From CAYVBJ01 sp964415185 (GTDB taxonomy: Bacteria; Bacteroidota; Rhodothermia; Balneolales; Balneolaceae), in assembly GCA_964415185.1 (NCBI GenBank), contig CAYPZI010000091.1, positions 1 to 11,592 of the forward strand: a stretch of DNA of 11,592 nucleotides, written 5' to 3'. The position numbers and the translations under genes were made by a program. Shown here piece by piece: positions 5,727 through 11,592 of the stretch. The notes under the pieces are model-generated. The model did no database searches and had not been told where the DNA came from. It saw nothing but the letters and a program-made list of their open reading frames with translations. Every line of letters begins with the position of its first letter. Position 1 is the stretch's first letter.

Positions 5727-8525
5727 ATGAGCTGGAAACAGATAATCAGAGACCATGCTGTACAGGCAGATATCAGTGAATCTCTAACCAATCGAATGGT
5801 TGCGCTTACGGCCCTGCTGGAAGATTACCTTGAGAAACGGGGACTGCAATCATTGAAGAAGCTTTCCGAAGAATTGCCCGAGAAGACATCTGAAATATTT
5901 TCTGAAAGCAGCACAAAGAAAAACAGTGAGCTTCAAAATATAATCAGCTCTCTTAAGCTGGATGAAATTGTTGATTTGCTTCGGCTTTCCACCATTTTTT
6001 TTCACCTGGTGAACTCGCTTGAGCAGCATGAAATCATACGGATTAACCGGGAGCGGGCACTGAAAGCCGATTCGGATAAACCTCGTGCAGAAAGTATTGC
6101 CGATGCGTTACAGTTCTTCAAAAAAAAGGGATACAGTTTTGAGGAGTCGGCTGCAATTTTTCATAAACTCGATATACAGCCCACCATCACAGCTCACCCC
6201 ACGGAAGCGCGACGGCGCAGTATCCTGAACAAACAGGACAATATTACTTCGATGATCAGCAAGCTTGAAAGCAATCAAATGACACCTTCCGAGCGCGATT
6301 GCATGATGCACCAGGTGTTGAATGAAATTGCATTGCTGATATCGACCGACGAGGTCAGGTCGGAAAAATTGAAGGTGGAAGATGAGGTTGAAAACGGCAT
6401 TTTTTATTTCACACATACTATTTGGAATACCATTCCAAGGCTTTATGATGACATCCGCTTTGCTTTTCAGAGAAATTACGGCAAAGTACCGGAACTGCCT
6501 ATTGTATTGAAATACCGTTCATGGATTGGAAGCGACCGTGACGGAAACCCCAACGTAACCAGGGATGTAACCTGGAACACACTTCTTGAGCAAAGAAAAA
6601 CCGTATTGCAGCTCTATCAGGACGAACTGAATGAAATTCGCAGGTATTTAAGTATTTCACAAAGCCTGATTGAAGTGCCGAGTGAGCTGCTTAAATCATT
6701 AAAAAAAGATGAAAAAGAAGTGCCGCTTTCCGACCGGTATAAAAGGCATTACAAAAATGAGCCGTTCCGTAGAAAAATTGCCCATATGATGCGGCGGATT
6801 GAAATACTGAAAAACAGTTTGTTAAAGTCAAAACACGAAGTGATAAAATCGGCATCGGCATACACCTCGGATGATTTTATCGATGAGCTTGAATTGGTGA
6901 AAGAGTCGTTGATTAAAAGCGGACTCGAAAACATTGCACTAACCGGACGGTTTAATGATCTTTTAATACGGGCTAAAACTTTTCGGTTTCATTTGTGTGC
7001 GCTGGATATACGACAGCACAGCGGCCTTCATGAAGAGACGGTATCAGAGTTAATCAAAATCGCCAACGTTCATGATGACTATGGGTCTTTGAATGAGGAT
7101 GACAAAGTAAGATTACTCACTGCCGAGCTGAAAAATCCCCGGCCGCTGGTTCCAAAACAAATCAAACTGTCTGAAACTGCTGAAAAAATCCTGGGAGTAT
7201 TCTACCTTCTGCAAGATGGGTTAAAAGTGGATAAACATGCATTCGGATGTTATATCATCAGTATGACGCACGGCGTCAGCGACCTGCTTGAGGTGATGAT
7301 TCTTGCCAAAGAAGCGGGCCTTTGGAGTTATAACAGAGGGAAAGTGGAAAGCCGGCTGGATGTCGTGCCGCTTTTTGAAACCATTGATGACCTTGAAAAG
7401 AGCCCAAGGCTGATGAAGTCGATTCTCTCGAATGAGGTTTATGGAAAACAGGTGCAGGCCCGGAAAGATTTCCAGGAGATTATGCTCGGATATTCTGACA
7501 GTAACAAGGATGGCGGCTATCTTATTGCAAACTGGGCCCTTCAAAAAGCGCAGCACAAACTGGGTGCTGTTTTACGGGAAAACAATATCGATTTTCGTCT
7601 TTTTCACGGAAGGGGCGGCAGCGTAGGCAGGGGCGGAGGACGCTCGAACCGTGCGATTCTCGGCCTGCCCTCAATCAGCAACAATGGGAGAATCCGCTTT
7701 ACGGAACAGGGCGAAATCATCTCGTTCCGTTATTCGCTTCCTGAAATTACCCGCCGGCATCTTGAGCAGGTGGTTAACGCCGTAGTTCGCGTTACTGCCG
7801 GTGAAGGAAAAAAATCATTGGATGATACCGACGACACCGAATCGATTATGAACCGCATATCGGATATATCAATGAAAGCCTATCGCGATCTTATTGATCA
7901 TCCCGATTTTTGGGAATGGTTCCGATATATCACCCCGGTTGAACATATCGGTAACCTGCCGATTGCCTCAAGGCCGGTTTCCAGAAGCGGCGGCAAGGGA
8001 CTTGAGTTTGATAGCCTGCGTGCCATTCCGTGGGTGTTTGCATGGACACAGGTTCGGTACAATGTACCGGGATGGTACGGCCTCGGAAAAGCTTTCAGTT
8101 CTGTTCTGAAAGAAGAGCCGGAACTGATTGAAGTTTTCCGGAAATGGTATGGCGACTGGAATTTCTTTGCCACAGTTGTAGATAATGCCCAGCGTGAAAT
8201 GTCGCGCACGCATGTACTTACAACCGAGATGTATGCTATACGGCATAAAGACAAAAGAATGCCCCGGGAAATCATGGAAGATTATGAAAAAGCGAAAGAG
8301 GCGTTATTGACAATCACGGAACAGGAAAACCTGCTGGATATGAGAAAAGTGATTCAGAAGTCTATTACGTTCCGGAACATTTTTACATACCCGTTGAATT
8401 TAATCCAGGTTGAGTTGTTAGACCGGTGGCGCCGCACCAATACCGAACAGGAGGAACAGGAACTCAGACAGGCCATTTTTCTCTCCATCAATGGAGTTGC
8501 AGCCGCAATGCAGAGTACCGGCTAA
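5727..8525 (+). CDS. ppc: Phosphoenolpyruvate carboxylase
   Basis: 932 residues, full length for bacterial PEPC. It converts PEP and bicarbonate to oxaloacetate and phosphate, refilling the TCA cycle; cytosolic, normally a tetramer. Signatures in order: TAHPTE with catalytic H157, GSDRDGNP (268-275), LDIRQHS (426-432; usually QES), GYSDSNKDGG with K594, FHGRGGSVGRGG with H627, R629 and R635, TEQGE (659-663), SRP with R749 and SLRAIPWVFAWTQ with R765. By alignment from memory to the E. coli enzyme, these match H138, K546, H579, R581, R587, R699 and R713. The feedback (aspartate) site differs: K773 corresponds to R827 here, R832 is kept (R883) and N881 is S930, so the terminal QNTG reads QSTG. 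The ATG lacks a Shine-Dalgarno, like other genes here. It is apparently monocistronic, facing the HIT-aroQ operon. Confidence 0.98.
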   Translation: MSWKQIIRDHAVQADISESLTNRMVALTALLEDYLEKRGLQSLKKLSEELPEKTSEIFSESSTKKNSELQNIISSLKLDEIVDLLRLSTIFFHLVNSLEQHEIIRINRERALKADSDKPRAESIADALQFFKKKGYSFEESAAIFHKLDIQPTITAHPTEARRRSILNKQDNITSMISKLESNQMTPSERDCMMHQVLNEIALLISTDEVRSEKLKVEDEVENGIFYFTHTIWNTIPRLYDDIRFAFQRNYGKVPELPIVLKYRSWIGSDRDGNPNVTRDVTWNTLLEQRKTVLQLYQDELNEIRRYLSISQSLIEVPSELLKSLKKDEKEVPLSDRYKRHYKNEPFRRKIAHMMRRIEILKNSLLKSKHEVIKSASAYTSDDFIDELELVKESLIKSGLENIALTGRFNDLLIRAKTFRFHLCALDIRQHSGLHEETVSELIKIANVHDDYGSLNEDDKVRLLTAELKNPRPLVPKQIKLSETAEKILGVFYLLQDGLKVDKHAFGCYIISMTHGVSDLLEVMILAKEAGLWSYNRGKVESRLDVVPLFETIDDLEKSPRLMKSILSNEVYGKQVQARKDFQEIMLGYSDSNKDGGYLIANWALQKAQHKLGAVLRENNIDFRLFHGRGGSVGRGGGRSNRAILGLPSISNNGRIRFTEQGEIISFRYSLPEITRRHLEQVVNAVVRVTAGEGKKSLDDTDDTESIMNRISDISMKAYRDLIDHPDFWEWFRYITPVEHIGNLPIASRPVSRSGGKGLEFDSLRAIPWVFAWTQVRYNVPGWYGLGKAFSSVLKEEPELIEVFRKWYGDWNFFATVVDNAQREMSRTHVLTTEMYAIRHKDKRMPREIMEDYEKAKEALLTITEQENLLDMRKVIQKSITFRNIFTYPLNLIQVELLDRWRRTNTEQEEQELRQAIFLSINGVAAAMQSTG

Positions 8526-8532
8526 ACAGGCA

Positions 8533-8599
8533 CCCTCGACTGACGAGTGAGACTGCTACCCAAACCACGGGTTTGTTTTGGTCACTCGTCTGTCGAGTT
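8533..8599. repeat. REP pair, type I, unit 1
   Basis: The 17-mer CCCTCGACTGACGAGTG (8533-8549) and the 20-mer GGTCACTCGTCTGTCGAGTT (8580-8599) face each other. Both recur exactly at 8801-8817 and 8846-8865. The loop contains a separate hairpin with a T-run at 8561-8579. Confidence 0.85.
8561..8579 (+). terminator. Probable ppc terminator nested in the first REP pair
   Basis: CAAACC (8561-8566), loop ACG, GGTTTG (8570-8575) and TTTT (8576-8579) make a perfect 6-bp hairpin with a short U-tract, 36 nt after the ppc stop. The surrounding REP arms could form a larger competing stem. The matching loop of the second unit does not keep this hairpin. Confidence 0.55.
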
Positions 8600-8660
8600 C
8601 GGAAGGGCGCGATGCACTGGATTGCATAGGCAGGATTATAGCCTGCGGCCTGCCACGGTT

Positions 8661-8676
8661 ACTCGTCTGTCGAATT
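8661..8676. repeat. Single type I REP arm
   Basis: ACTCGTCTGTCGAATT differs at one base from the ACTCGTCTGTCGAGTT found at 8584-8599 and 8850-8865. It has no type I partner, but is roughly inverted relative to the type II arm at 8725-8745. Between them sits the hairpin AAGCCTG/CAGGCTT (8689-8709), with GTAG in its loop. Confidence 0.6.
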
Positions 8677-8724
8677 CAAAATGGCTTTAAGCCTGGTAGC
8701 CACAGGCTTGATTTTAGCAGCTTC

Positions 8725-8790
8725 AACTCGTCAGACGACTTGAGAAGTTTACTGATCTTTGCAGCATCTTGCCTTCAGTCGTCAGACGAG
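8725..8790. repeat. REP pair, type II, unit 1
   Basis: AACTCGTCAGACGACTTGAG (8725-8744) and AGTCGTCAGACGAG (8777-8790) are inverted relative to each other. The same arms recur exactly at 8915-8934 and 8968-8981 with equal spacing. Confidence 0.85.
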
Positions 8791-8800
8791 TTTCAAGCCT

Positions 8801-8865
8801 CCCTCGACTGACGAGTGGAACTGTCCCCGGTCTCTGGTCTGTTTCGGTCACTCGTCTGTCGAGTT
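8801..8865. repeat. REP pair, type I, unit 2
   Basis: An exact second copy of the 17-mer and 20-mer arms of unit 1, in the same order. The sequence between the arms is diverged and 3 nt shorter, so selection or recombination seems to have kept the arms while the loop drifted. Confidence 0.85.
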
Positions 8866-8914
8866 TGCTGGGGGCATGGAGTTTGGGGTGTTGATGGCGG
8901 GATATTGCCTTTTT

Positions 8915-8981
8915 AACTCGTCAGACGACTTGAGAGCTCATGAGCCCTGGCTGTTTTGTTTGCCCTTAGTCGTCAGACGAG
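8915..8981. repeat. REP pair, type II, unit 2, overlapping the flippase stop
   Basis: Exact second copy of the type II arms with a diverged loop. The right arm (8968-8981) overlaps the last four codons and one base of the stop codon of the flippase gene on the minus strand. Confidence 0.85.
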
Positions 8982-10429
8982 GATCGGACTTCCCCAGCCC
9001 ACGCAAAAACACCCAGTATCAGCATGCCTGTGCCTGTCAGCAAGAACTTGCCGTTTAAAGATGACAGAAATGATTCACCTGCATAGACAAGAAACACCAT
9101 CAGAAACATCAACAAAAATTGTAAAGAGAACCGGTAGGGTACATGCATGGCTTTTTTGCTGTAAACTCCCAGCACAACGGCCATCACACTGTAACTGGCC
9201 AGGGTTGCGAGTGCAGAACCGGTCATCCCGAAATGGGGTATGAGCAGCAGGTTGGCCACAATGGTAATCAGCGCACCTAACAGGGTAATTTTATAAAGCG
9301 CACGGGTTTTCTCTTTAATAAAGATGCCTGCCGAAAAATTGACGTACCAGCCGTGAAACCAGTAGGCAAGAAGCAGGTAGGGGATGATATCAAGCCCGCC
9401 CCAGTACGCCTCGCCGATAATCGTGGCATCCAGGACAGGGATGTTGATCGCAACAATCTGCTCCCGAAACAGGGATACCGTTAAAAAGGCAAATGCGGCT
9501 GCAATGTTAAAGTATCCGAACGCTTTGGCAAATAGTTGAGGTGCTTCTTTATTGTCTGAATGCCGCATAAAGAAGGGCTGCCAGGCCATCCGGTACATCT
9601 GCACCAGCAACAACATGAAGACTGACAGCTTGTAACAGGCGTTATAAATTCCCACAATATCTTCAGGGGTGGTTCCCATTCCGTAAATCCGCTCTGCCGC
9701 GGCGGGATTCATTTCATTCAGGAAAAAGCGGTCCAGCATTTCATTAATCACAAACCCGATACCGGCGGGTATGAACGGCCATCCGAATTCCAGGGATGTT
9801 TTCAGCCAGGAGCTGCTCCAGGAGCCTTTTAAAAGGTTGCCCGTTGCAATCCAGACTGCAACCGTTACAATGACAGATGCTGCAAGGTTGGCAATGAATA
9901 CGGCTTCGATGCCGAAGTCCATCGTAAGAATGAGGTAAAAATTCAGGAAGAGGTTGATCAAAACGTGCAGGGTTCTCAGCAGGGCAAAGAGGTAGGAACG
10001 CCTTACAAGCCGAAGCTCGGCAAAAGGGACGATCGAAAGCGTATCAAACCACAGGATACCGAGCATCATCAGGTAAATGCCTTCGGTTTCAGCCCCGAGG
10101 TTGAATCTTGGAAGCAAAACGGGCATCAGCAGGTAGAGCATCAAACAGAAAATAGTTGCTGCTGCAAGCAAAAATACCTGGAGGGTTTTAAAAATGTGCC
10201 GGGCATGATCCCGCTCTTTGGCATACCGCAGGTAGGCCGATTCCATACCCATTGTAAAGATCACATTCAGAAATGCGATGGCGGCATAAACCAGGCCGAC
10301 GATACTGTACCTTGCCGGATTGAAGACATCGGTATGAAAGGGAACAAGAAGATAGTTGATAAACCGCGCAAGAACGCTGCTGATGCCGTAGATGATTGAA
10401 TCGGAGAGGAGTTCCCGCAGTTGTTTCAA
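8966..10429 (-). CDS. Wzx/MATE-like polysaccharide flippase (MOP superfamily)
   Basis: 487 residues, highly hydrophobic, with roughly twelve to fourteen membrane spans beginning in the first 35 residues (DSIIYGISSVLARFINYLLVPF). That N-terminus, the central IVGIYNACYKLSVFMLLLVQMYRMAWQPFF stretch and the overall size match Wzx-type lipid-linked oligosaccharide flippases, which move polysaccharide precursors across the inner membrane. The start is TTG at 10429: the codon fifth upstream is the in-frame stop of aroQ, there is no ATG before residue 60, and the N-terminal membrane segments are needed. It begins 12 nt after aroQ, so coupling to aroQ translation is likely. The final SSDD residues and stop are encoded by a REP palindrome, so the natural C-terminus may have been replaced. 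No glycan cluster surrounds it, and its substrate is unknown. Confidence 0.85.
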   Translation of the reverse strand: MKQLRELLSDSIIYGISSVLARFINYLLVPFHTDVFNPARYSIVGLVYAAIAFLNVIFTMGMESAYLRYAKERDHARHIFKTLQVFLLAAATIFCLMLYLLMPVLLPRFNLGAETEGIYLMMLGILWFDTLSIVPFAELRLVRRSYLFALLRTLHVLINLFLNFYLILTMDFGIEAVFIANLAASVIVTVAVWIATGNLLKGSWSSSWLKTSLEFGWPFIPAGIGFVINEMLDRFFLNEMNPAAAERIYGMGTTPEDIVGIYNACYKLSVFMLLLVQMYRMAWQPFFMRHSDNKEAPQLFAKAFGYFNIAAAFAFLTVSLFREQIVAINIPVLDATIIGEAYWGGLDIIPYLLLAYWFHGWYVNFSAGIFIKEKTRALYKITLLGALITIVANLLLIPHFGMTGSALATLASYSVMAVVLGVYSKKAMHVPYRFSLQFLLMFLMVFLVYAGESFLSSLNGKFLLTGTGMLILGVFAWAGEVRSSSDD

Positions 10430-10441
10430 ATCAGGCCGGTT

Positions 10442-10873
10442 TTATTTTTCGGATAAGAGCTTAATGGCTTCTATTCCGAGAAGATAACTATGTTTCCCGA
10501 AACCTGTAATGATTCCGTTCATCACTTTGCCTGTGATCGATTTTTCCCTGAACTCTTCACGGGCATGGATATTGGAAAGATGAACTTCTACTTTCGGCAG
10601 TTTCACCGGTTCGAGGGCATCGCGGATGGCTACCGAGGTGTGGGTAAATCCGCCGAAGTTGGCAACAATTCCATCAAACCCGTTTGATTCAGCCTGTTGG
10701 ATGGCATCGATCAGCCCACCTTCGTGGTTGCTTTGTAAAAATGTGATATGATAATCCGGAAATGCGGATTGTATCCATTTATTGATCGATTCAAGGTCAT
10801 CGCTGCCGTACTGGCCCGGATTACGTTTACCGAGCAGATTCAGGTTGGGACCGTTCAGAACAAGGATTTTCAC
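10442..10873 (-). CDS. aroQ: 3-dehydroquinate dehydratase, type II
   Basis: 143 residues, normal length for the type II dehydroquinase, a cytosolic dodecamer that converts 3-dehydroquinate to 3-dehydroshikimate (third step of the shikimate pathway). The N-terminal KILVLNGPNLNLLGKR is diagnostic. Active-site residues can be placed by analogy with the M. tuberculosis enzyme: R17 and catalytic Y22 on the lid loop, N72, H78 (THTS), E96, catalytic H98 (VEVHLSN), R105 and R109. The segment usually reading NPGAYTHTS or NAGAYTHTS is NFGGFTHTS here, a conservative-looking but uncommon change next to the substrate pocket. The start is GTG, overlapping the stop of the HIT gene as GTGA, which implies translational coupling. 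The flippase gene follows after 12 nt. Confidence 0.97.
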   Translation of the reverse strand: MKILVLNGPNLNLLGKRNPGQYGSDDLESINKWIQSAFPDYHITFLQSNHEGGLIDAIQQAESNGFDGIVANFGGFTHTSVAIRDALEPVKLPKVEVHLSNIHAREEFREKSITGKVMNGIITGFGKHSYLLGIEAIKLLSEK

Positions 10874-11268
10874 AGACGTACCTCACTCGCGATGGTTTCG
10901 GCAATTTCCATCATCCGATCATCCGTAACATCTACTTTGTGGCCAAGTGCCATCGTCTGGGAATGAGTGTACAGCGGTACAAGGTGTACGTGGGCGTGGG
11001 GCACTTCAAGGCCCTGGATGATTACACCGGTACGGAGCGGTTTGAGAGATTTGTCTATCGCTTTTACGATTTTTTTTGAAAAACTCATAATGCCATGTAA
11101 AGATGACTCACGAAGGTCAAAAAAGTAATCCACCTCTTCTTTTGGAACCACGAGTGTATGGCCTTCTGCAATAGGGTTTATATCCAGGAACGCAAAATAG
11201 TTATCATCCTCGGCTACTTTGTAACCGGGGATTTCTCCATTTATAATTTTGGTAAAGATGGTAGACAT
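10870..11268 (-). CDS. HIT (histidine triad) family protein
   Basis: 132 residues with the Hint/HIT layout. The N-terminal IFTKIINGEIPGYKVAEDD and the LDINPIAEGHTLVVPK strand (29-43) form the nucleotide-binding barrel, and the histidine triad HAHVHLV (H91, H93, H95) is the catalytic motif near the C-terminus. Such proteins hydrolyse nucleoside phosphoramidates or related adenylated compounds in the cytosol; the natural substrate here cannot be told. It is the first gene of the operon with aroQ (4-nt overlap) and the flippase. On the minus strand TATATTCG (11304-11297) resembles a Bacteroidota -7 box, but I see no matching -33 element, so the promoter is uncertain. The ATG at 11268 gives the standard family N-terminus. 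Confidence 0.95.
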   Translation of the reverse strand: MSTIFTKIINGEIPGYKVAEDDNYFAFLDINPIAEGHTLVVPKEEVDYFFDLRESSLHGIMSFSKKIVKAIDKSLKPLRTGVIIQGLEVPHAHVHLVPLYTHSQTMALGHKVDVTDDRMMEIAETIASEVRL

Positions 11269-11385
11269 ATTCAGACTATTTTTGATTGATTTGATTCGAA
11301 TATAAAAGATTATCCTGTTAAACTCATTGTGCAGTTATTTCTTTCTTTGCATGATCCGAAGTTATATCGGAATCGTGCTTTGGGG

Positions 11386-11428
11386 TTTCATGCAGAGAAC
11401 GCAGCGGTGCGCAAAGGGCACGGTTTAT
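11386..11428 (+). repeat. Dispersed repeat, copy 2 (partner at 5421-5463)
   Basis: TTTCATGCAGAGAACGCAGC and the following bases align without gaps to 5421-5463 (32 of 43 identical, same orientation). The tandem array at 11431 starts two bases after its end. Confidence 0.65.
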
Positions 11429-11430
11429 TG

Positions 11431-11500
11431 TATACTGCCAATTGTATATTGCCAATTGTATATTGCCAATTGTATATTGCCAATTGTATACTGCCAACTT
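11431..11500 (+). repeat. Five tandem copies of a 14-bp repeat
   Basis: The unit is TATAYTGCCAATTG. Copies begin at 11431, 11445, 11459, 11473 and 11487. The three middle copies are identical (TATATTGCCAATTG). The first has TATAC, and the last has TATAC and ends in ACTT. Identical inner copies with variant edges suggest expansion by slippage, so copy number may vary between strains. The unit contains the palindrome CAATTG. It lies about 160 nt upstream of the HIT start. Confidence 0.95.
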
Positions 11501-11540
11501 TTAATTTACCACACTTTGAGCCTAAACCGAGTTTGTTTTT

Positions 11541-11576
11541 GCCACGAAGGCGCGAGGACACGAAGTTTCACGAAGG
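11541..11576 (+). repeat. CACGAAG direct repeat
   Basis: CACGAAG occurs three times, starting at 11543, 11559 and 11569, with a related CGCGAGG between the first two. TTTCACGAAGG resembles the TTTCACGCAAAG start of the dispersed repeat at 5421. This kind of CACGAAGG sequence is a frequent intergenic repeat in Bacteroidota and relatives (from memory). No function is known to me. Confidence 0.55.
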
Positions 11577-11592
11577 TTTGATATGGAGAAAA

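Larger units (their letters stand above)
8526..8965. other. Convergent intergenic region filled with REP-like palindromes
   Basis: About 440 nt between ppc (+) and the flippase gene (-), with no gene. Almost all of it is palindromic repeats, listed separately, with extra small hairpins between them: ATGCA/TGCAT at 8612-8627, GGCAGG/CCTGCC at 8629-8654 and AAGCCTG/CAGGCTT at 8689-8709. Several short open frames cross it on the plus strand, but they are by-products of repeats and show no family resemblance. Confidence 0.85.
8533..8981. repeat. Mosaic cluster of nine REP-like palindromes (BIME-like)
   Basis: Nine variants of the core CTCGTC(A/T)G(A/T)CGAG or its inverse occur at 8533-8549, 8580-8599, 8661-8676, 8725-8745, 8777-8790, 8801-8817, 8846-8865, 8915-8935 and 8968-8981. 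Two types can be told apart: type I (CACTCGTCWGTCGAG) and type II (AGTCGTCWGACGAG). Eight of them form four inverted pairs with intervals of about 65-68 nt; the third (8661-8676) is single. The order I-I, single I, II-II, I-I, II-II indicates duplication of a two-module unit. This architecture recalls REP/BIME elements moved by RAYT (TnpA-REP) transposases. No RAYT gene is in the window, so that link is inference. Confidence 0.85.
11269..11592. other. Intergenic region upstream of the HIT operon, repeat-rich
   Basis: About 320 nt to the window edge with no credible gene. An 84-codon plus-strand frame (11327-11581) consists largely of translated tandem repeat (ILPIVYCQLYIANC) and is rejected. 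The first 70 nt should hold the operon promoter. The rest contains a dispersed repeat (11386-11428), a 14-bp tandem array (11431-11500) and a CACGAAG repeat (11541-11576). Confidence 0.8.

Noticed and set aside
8533..8981. REP cluster considered as a CRISPR array or integron attC array
   Set aside because: Copies alternate orientation, spacing is palindromic rather than regular, and there are no cassettes, cas genes or integrase.
8426..9243. Overlapping plus-strand frames across the REP cluster and the end of the flippase gene
   Set aside because: They are shadows of ppc, the repeats and the flippase, with repetitive low-information translations.
8966..10429. Flippase considered as part of a capsule or O-antigen cluster
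   Set aside because: The neighbours are aroQ, a HIT protein and ppc; no glycosyltransferase, polymerase or chain-length gene is adjacent.
11431..11500. Five regular repeats considered as a CRISPR array
   Set aside because: Units are directly adjacent with no spacers and only 14 nt long; no cas genes are in the window.
11327..11581. 84-codon plus-strand frame
   Set aside because: Much of it is translation of the 14-bp tandem repeat and CACGAAG repeats, with no family resemblance.

Overview
The window looks like a chromosomal segment of a Bacteroidota/Balneolia-type marine or halophilic bacterium. This is inferred from moderate GC, start codons mostly without Shine-Dalgarno sequences, the M16 peptidase pair with signal peptides, and an LpxH-like phosphoesterase overlapping an MJ1255-type glycosyltransferase. 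It was not tested by any search. The protein-coding content is mostly housekeeping. The unusual material lies in the intergenic regions, which are rich in repeats and palindromes.

Layout. Positions 1-1196 (+): the end of an LpxH-like phosphoesterase, overlapping by ATGA with a GT-B glycosyltransferase. Positions 1197-1598: a convergent spacer packed with hairpins, including terminators for both sides and an 81-bp MITE-like inverted repeat. Positions 1599-5232 (-): a two-gene operon of exported M16B peptidase subunits. The upstream gene keeps the zinc site and the downstream gene keeps the Arg/Tyr substrate-binding pair, so together they would make one active heterodimer. Positions 5233-5726: a divergent spacer with a dispersed repeat, heptamer tandem repeats and a long inverted repeat in the leader of the next gene. 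Positions 5727-8525 (+): phosphoenolpyruvate carboxylase. Positions 8526-8981: a convergent spacer filled with nine copies of a REP-like palindrome, arranged as two copies of a two-module unit. The last palindrome encodes the final residues of the next gene. Positions 8966-11268 (-): an operon of HIT protein, type II dehydroquinase (aroQ, GTG start, 4-nt overlap) and a Wzx/MATE-like flippase (TTG start). Positions 11269-11592: a spacer with a second copy of the dispersed repeat, a five-unit 14-bp tandem repeat and a CACGAAG repeat.

Functionally, the phosphoesterase, glycosyltransferase and flippase point to envelope glycolipid or polysaccharide metabolism. The M16 pair suggests periplasmic peptide turnover. 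PEP carboxylase (anaplerosis) and AroQ (shikimate pathway) are central metabolism. I see no defence system, prophage, CRISPR array or tRNA. The strongest candidates for something undescribed are the mosaic REP cluster and the dispersed repeat that is followed both times by short tandem repeats.
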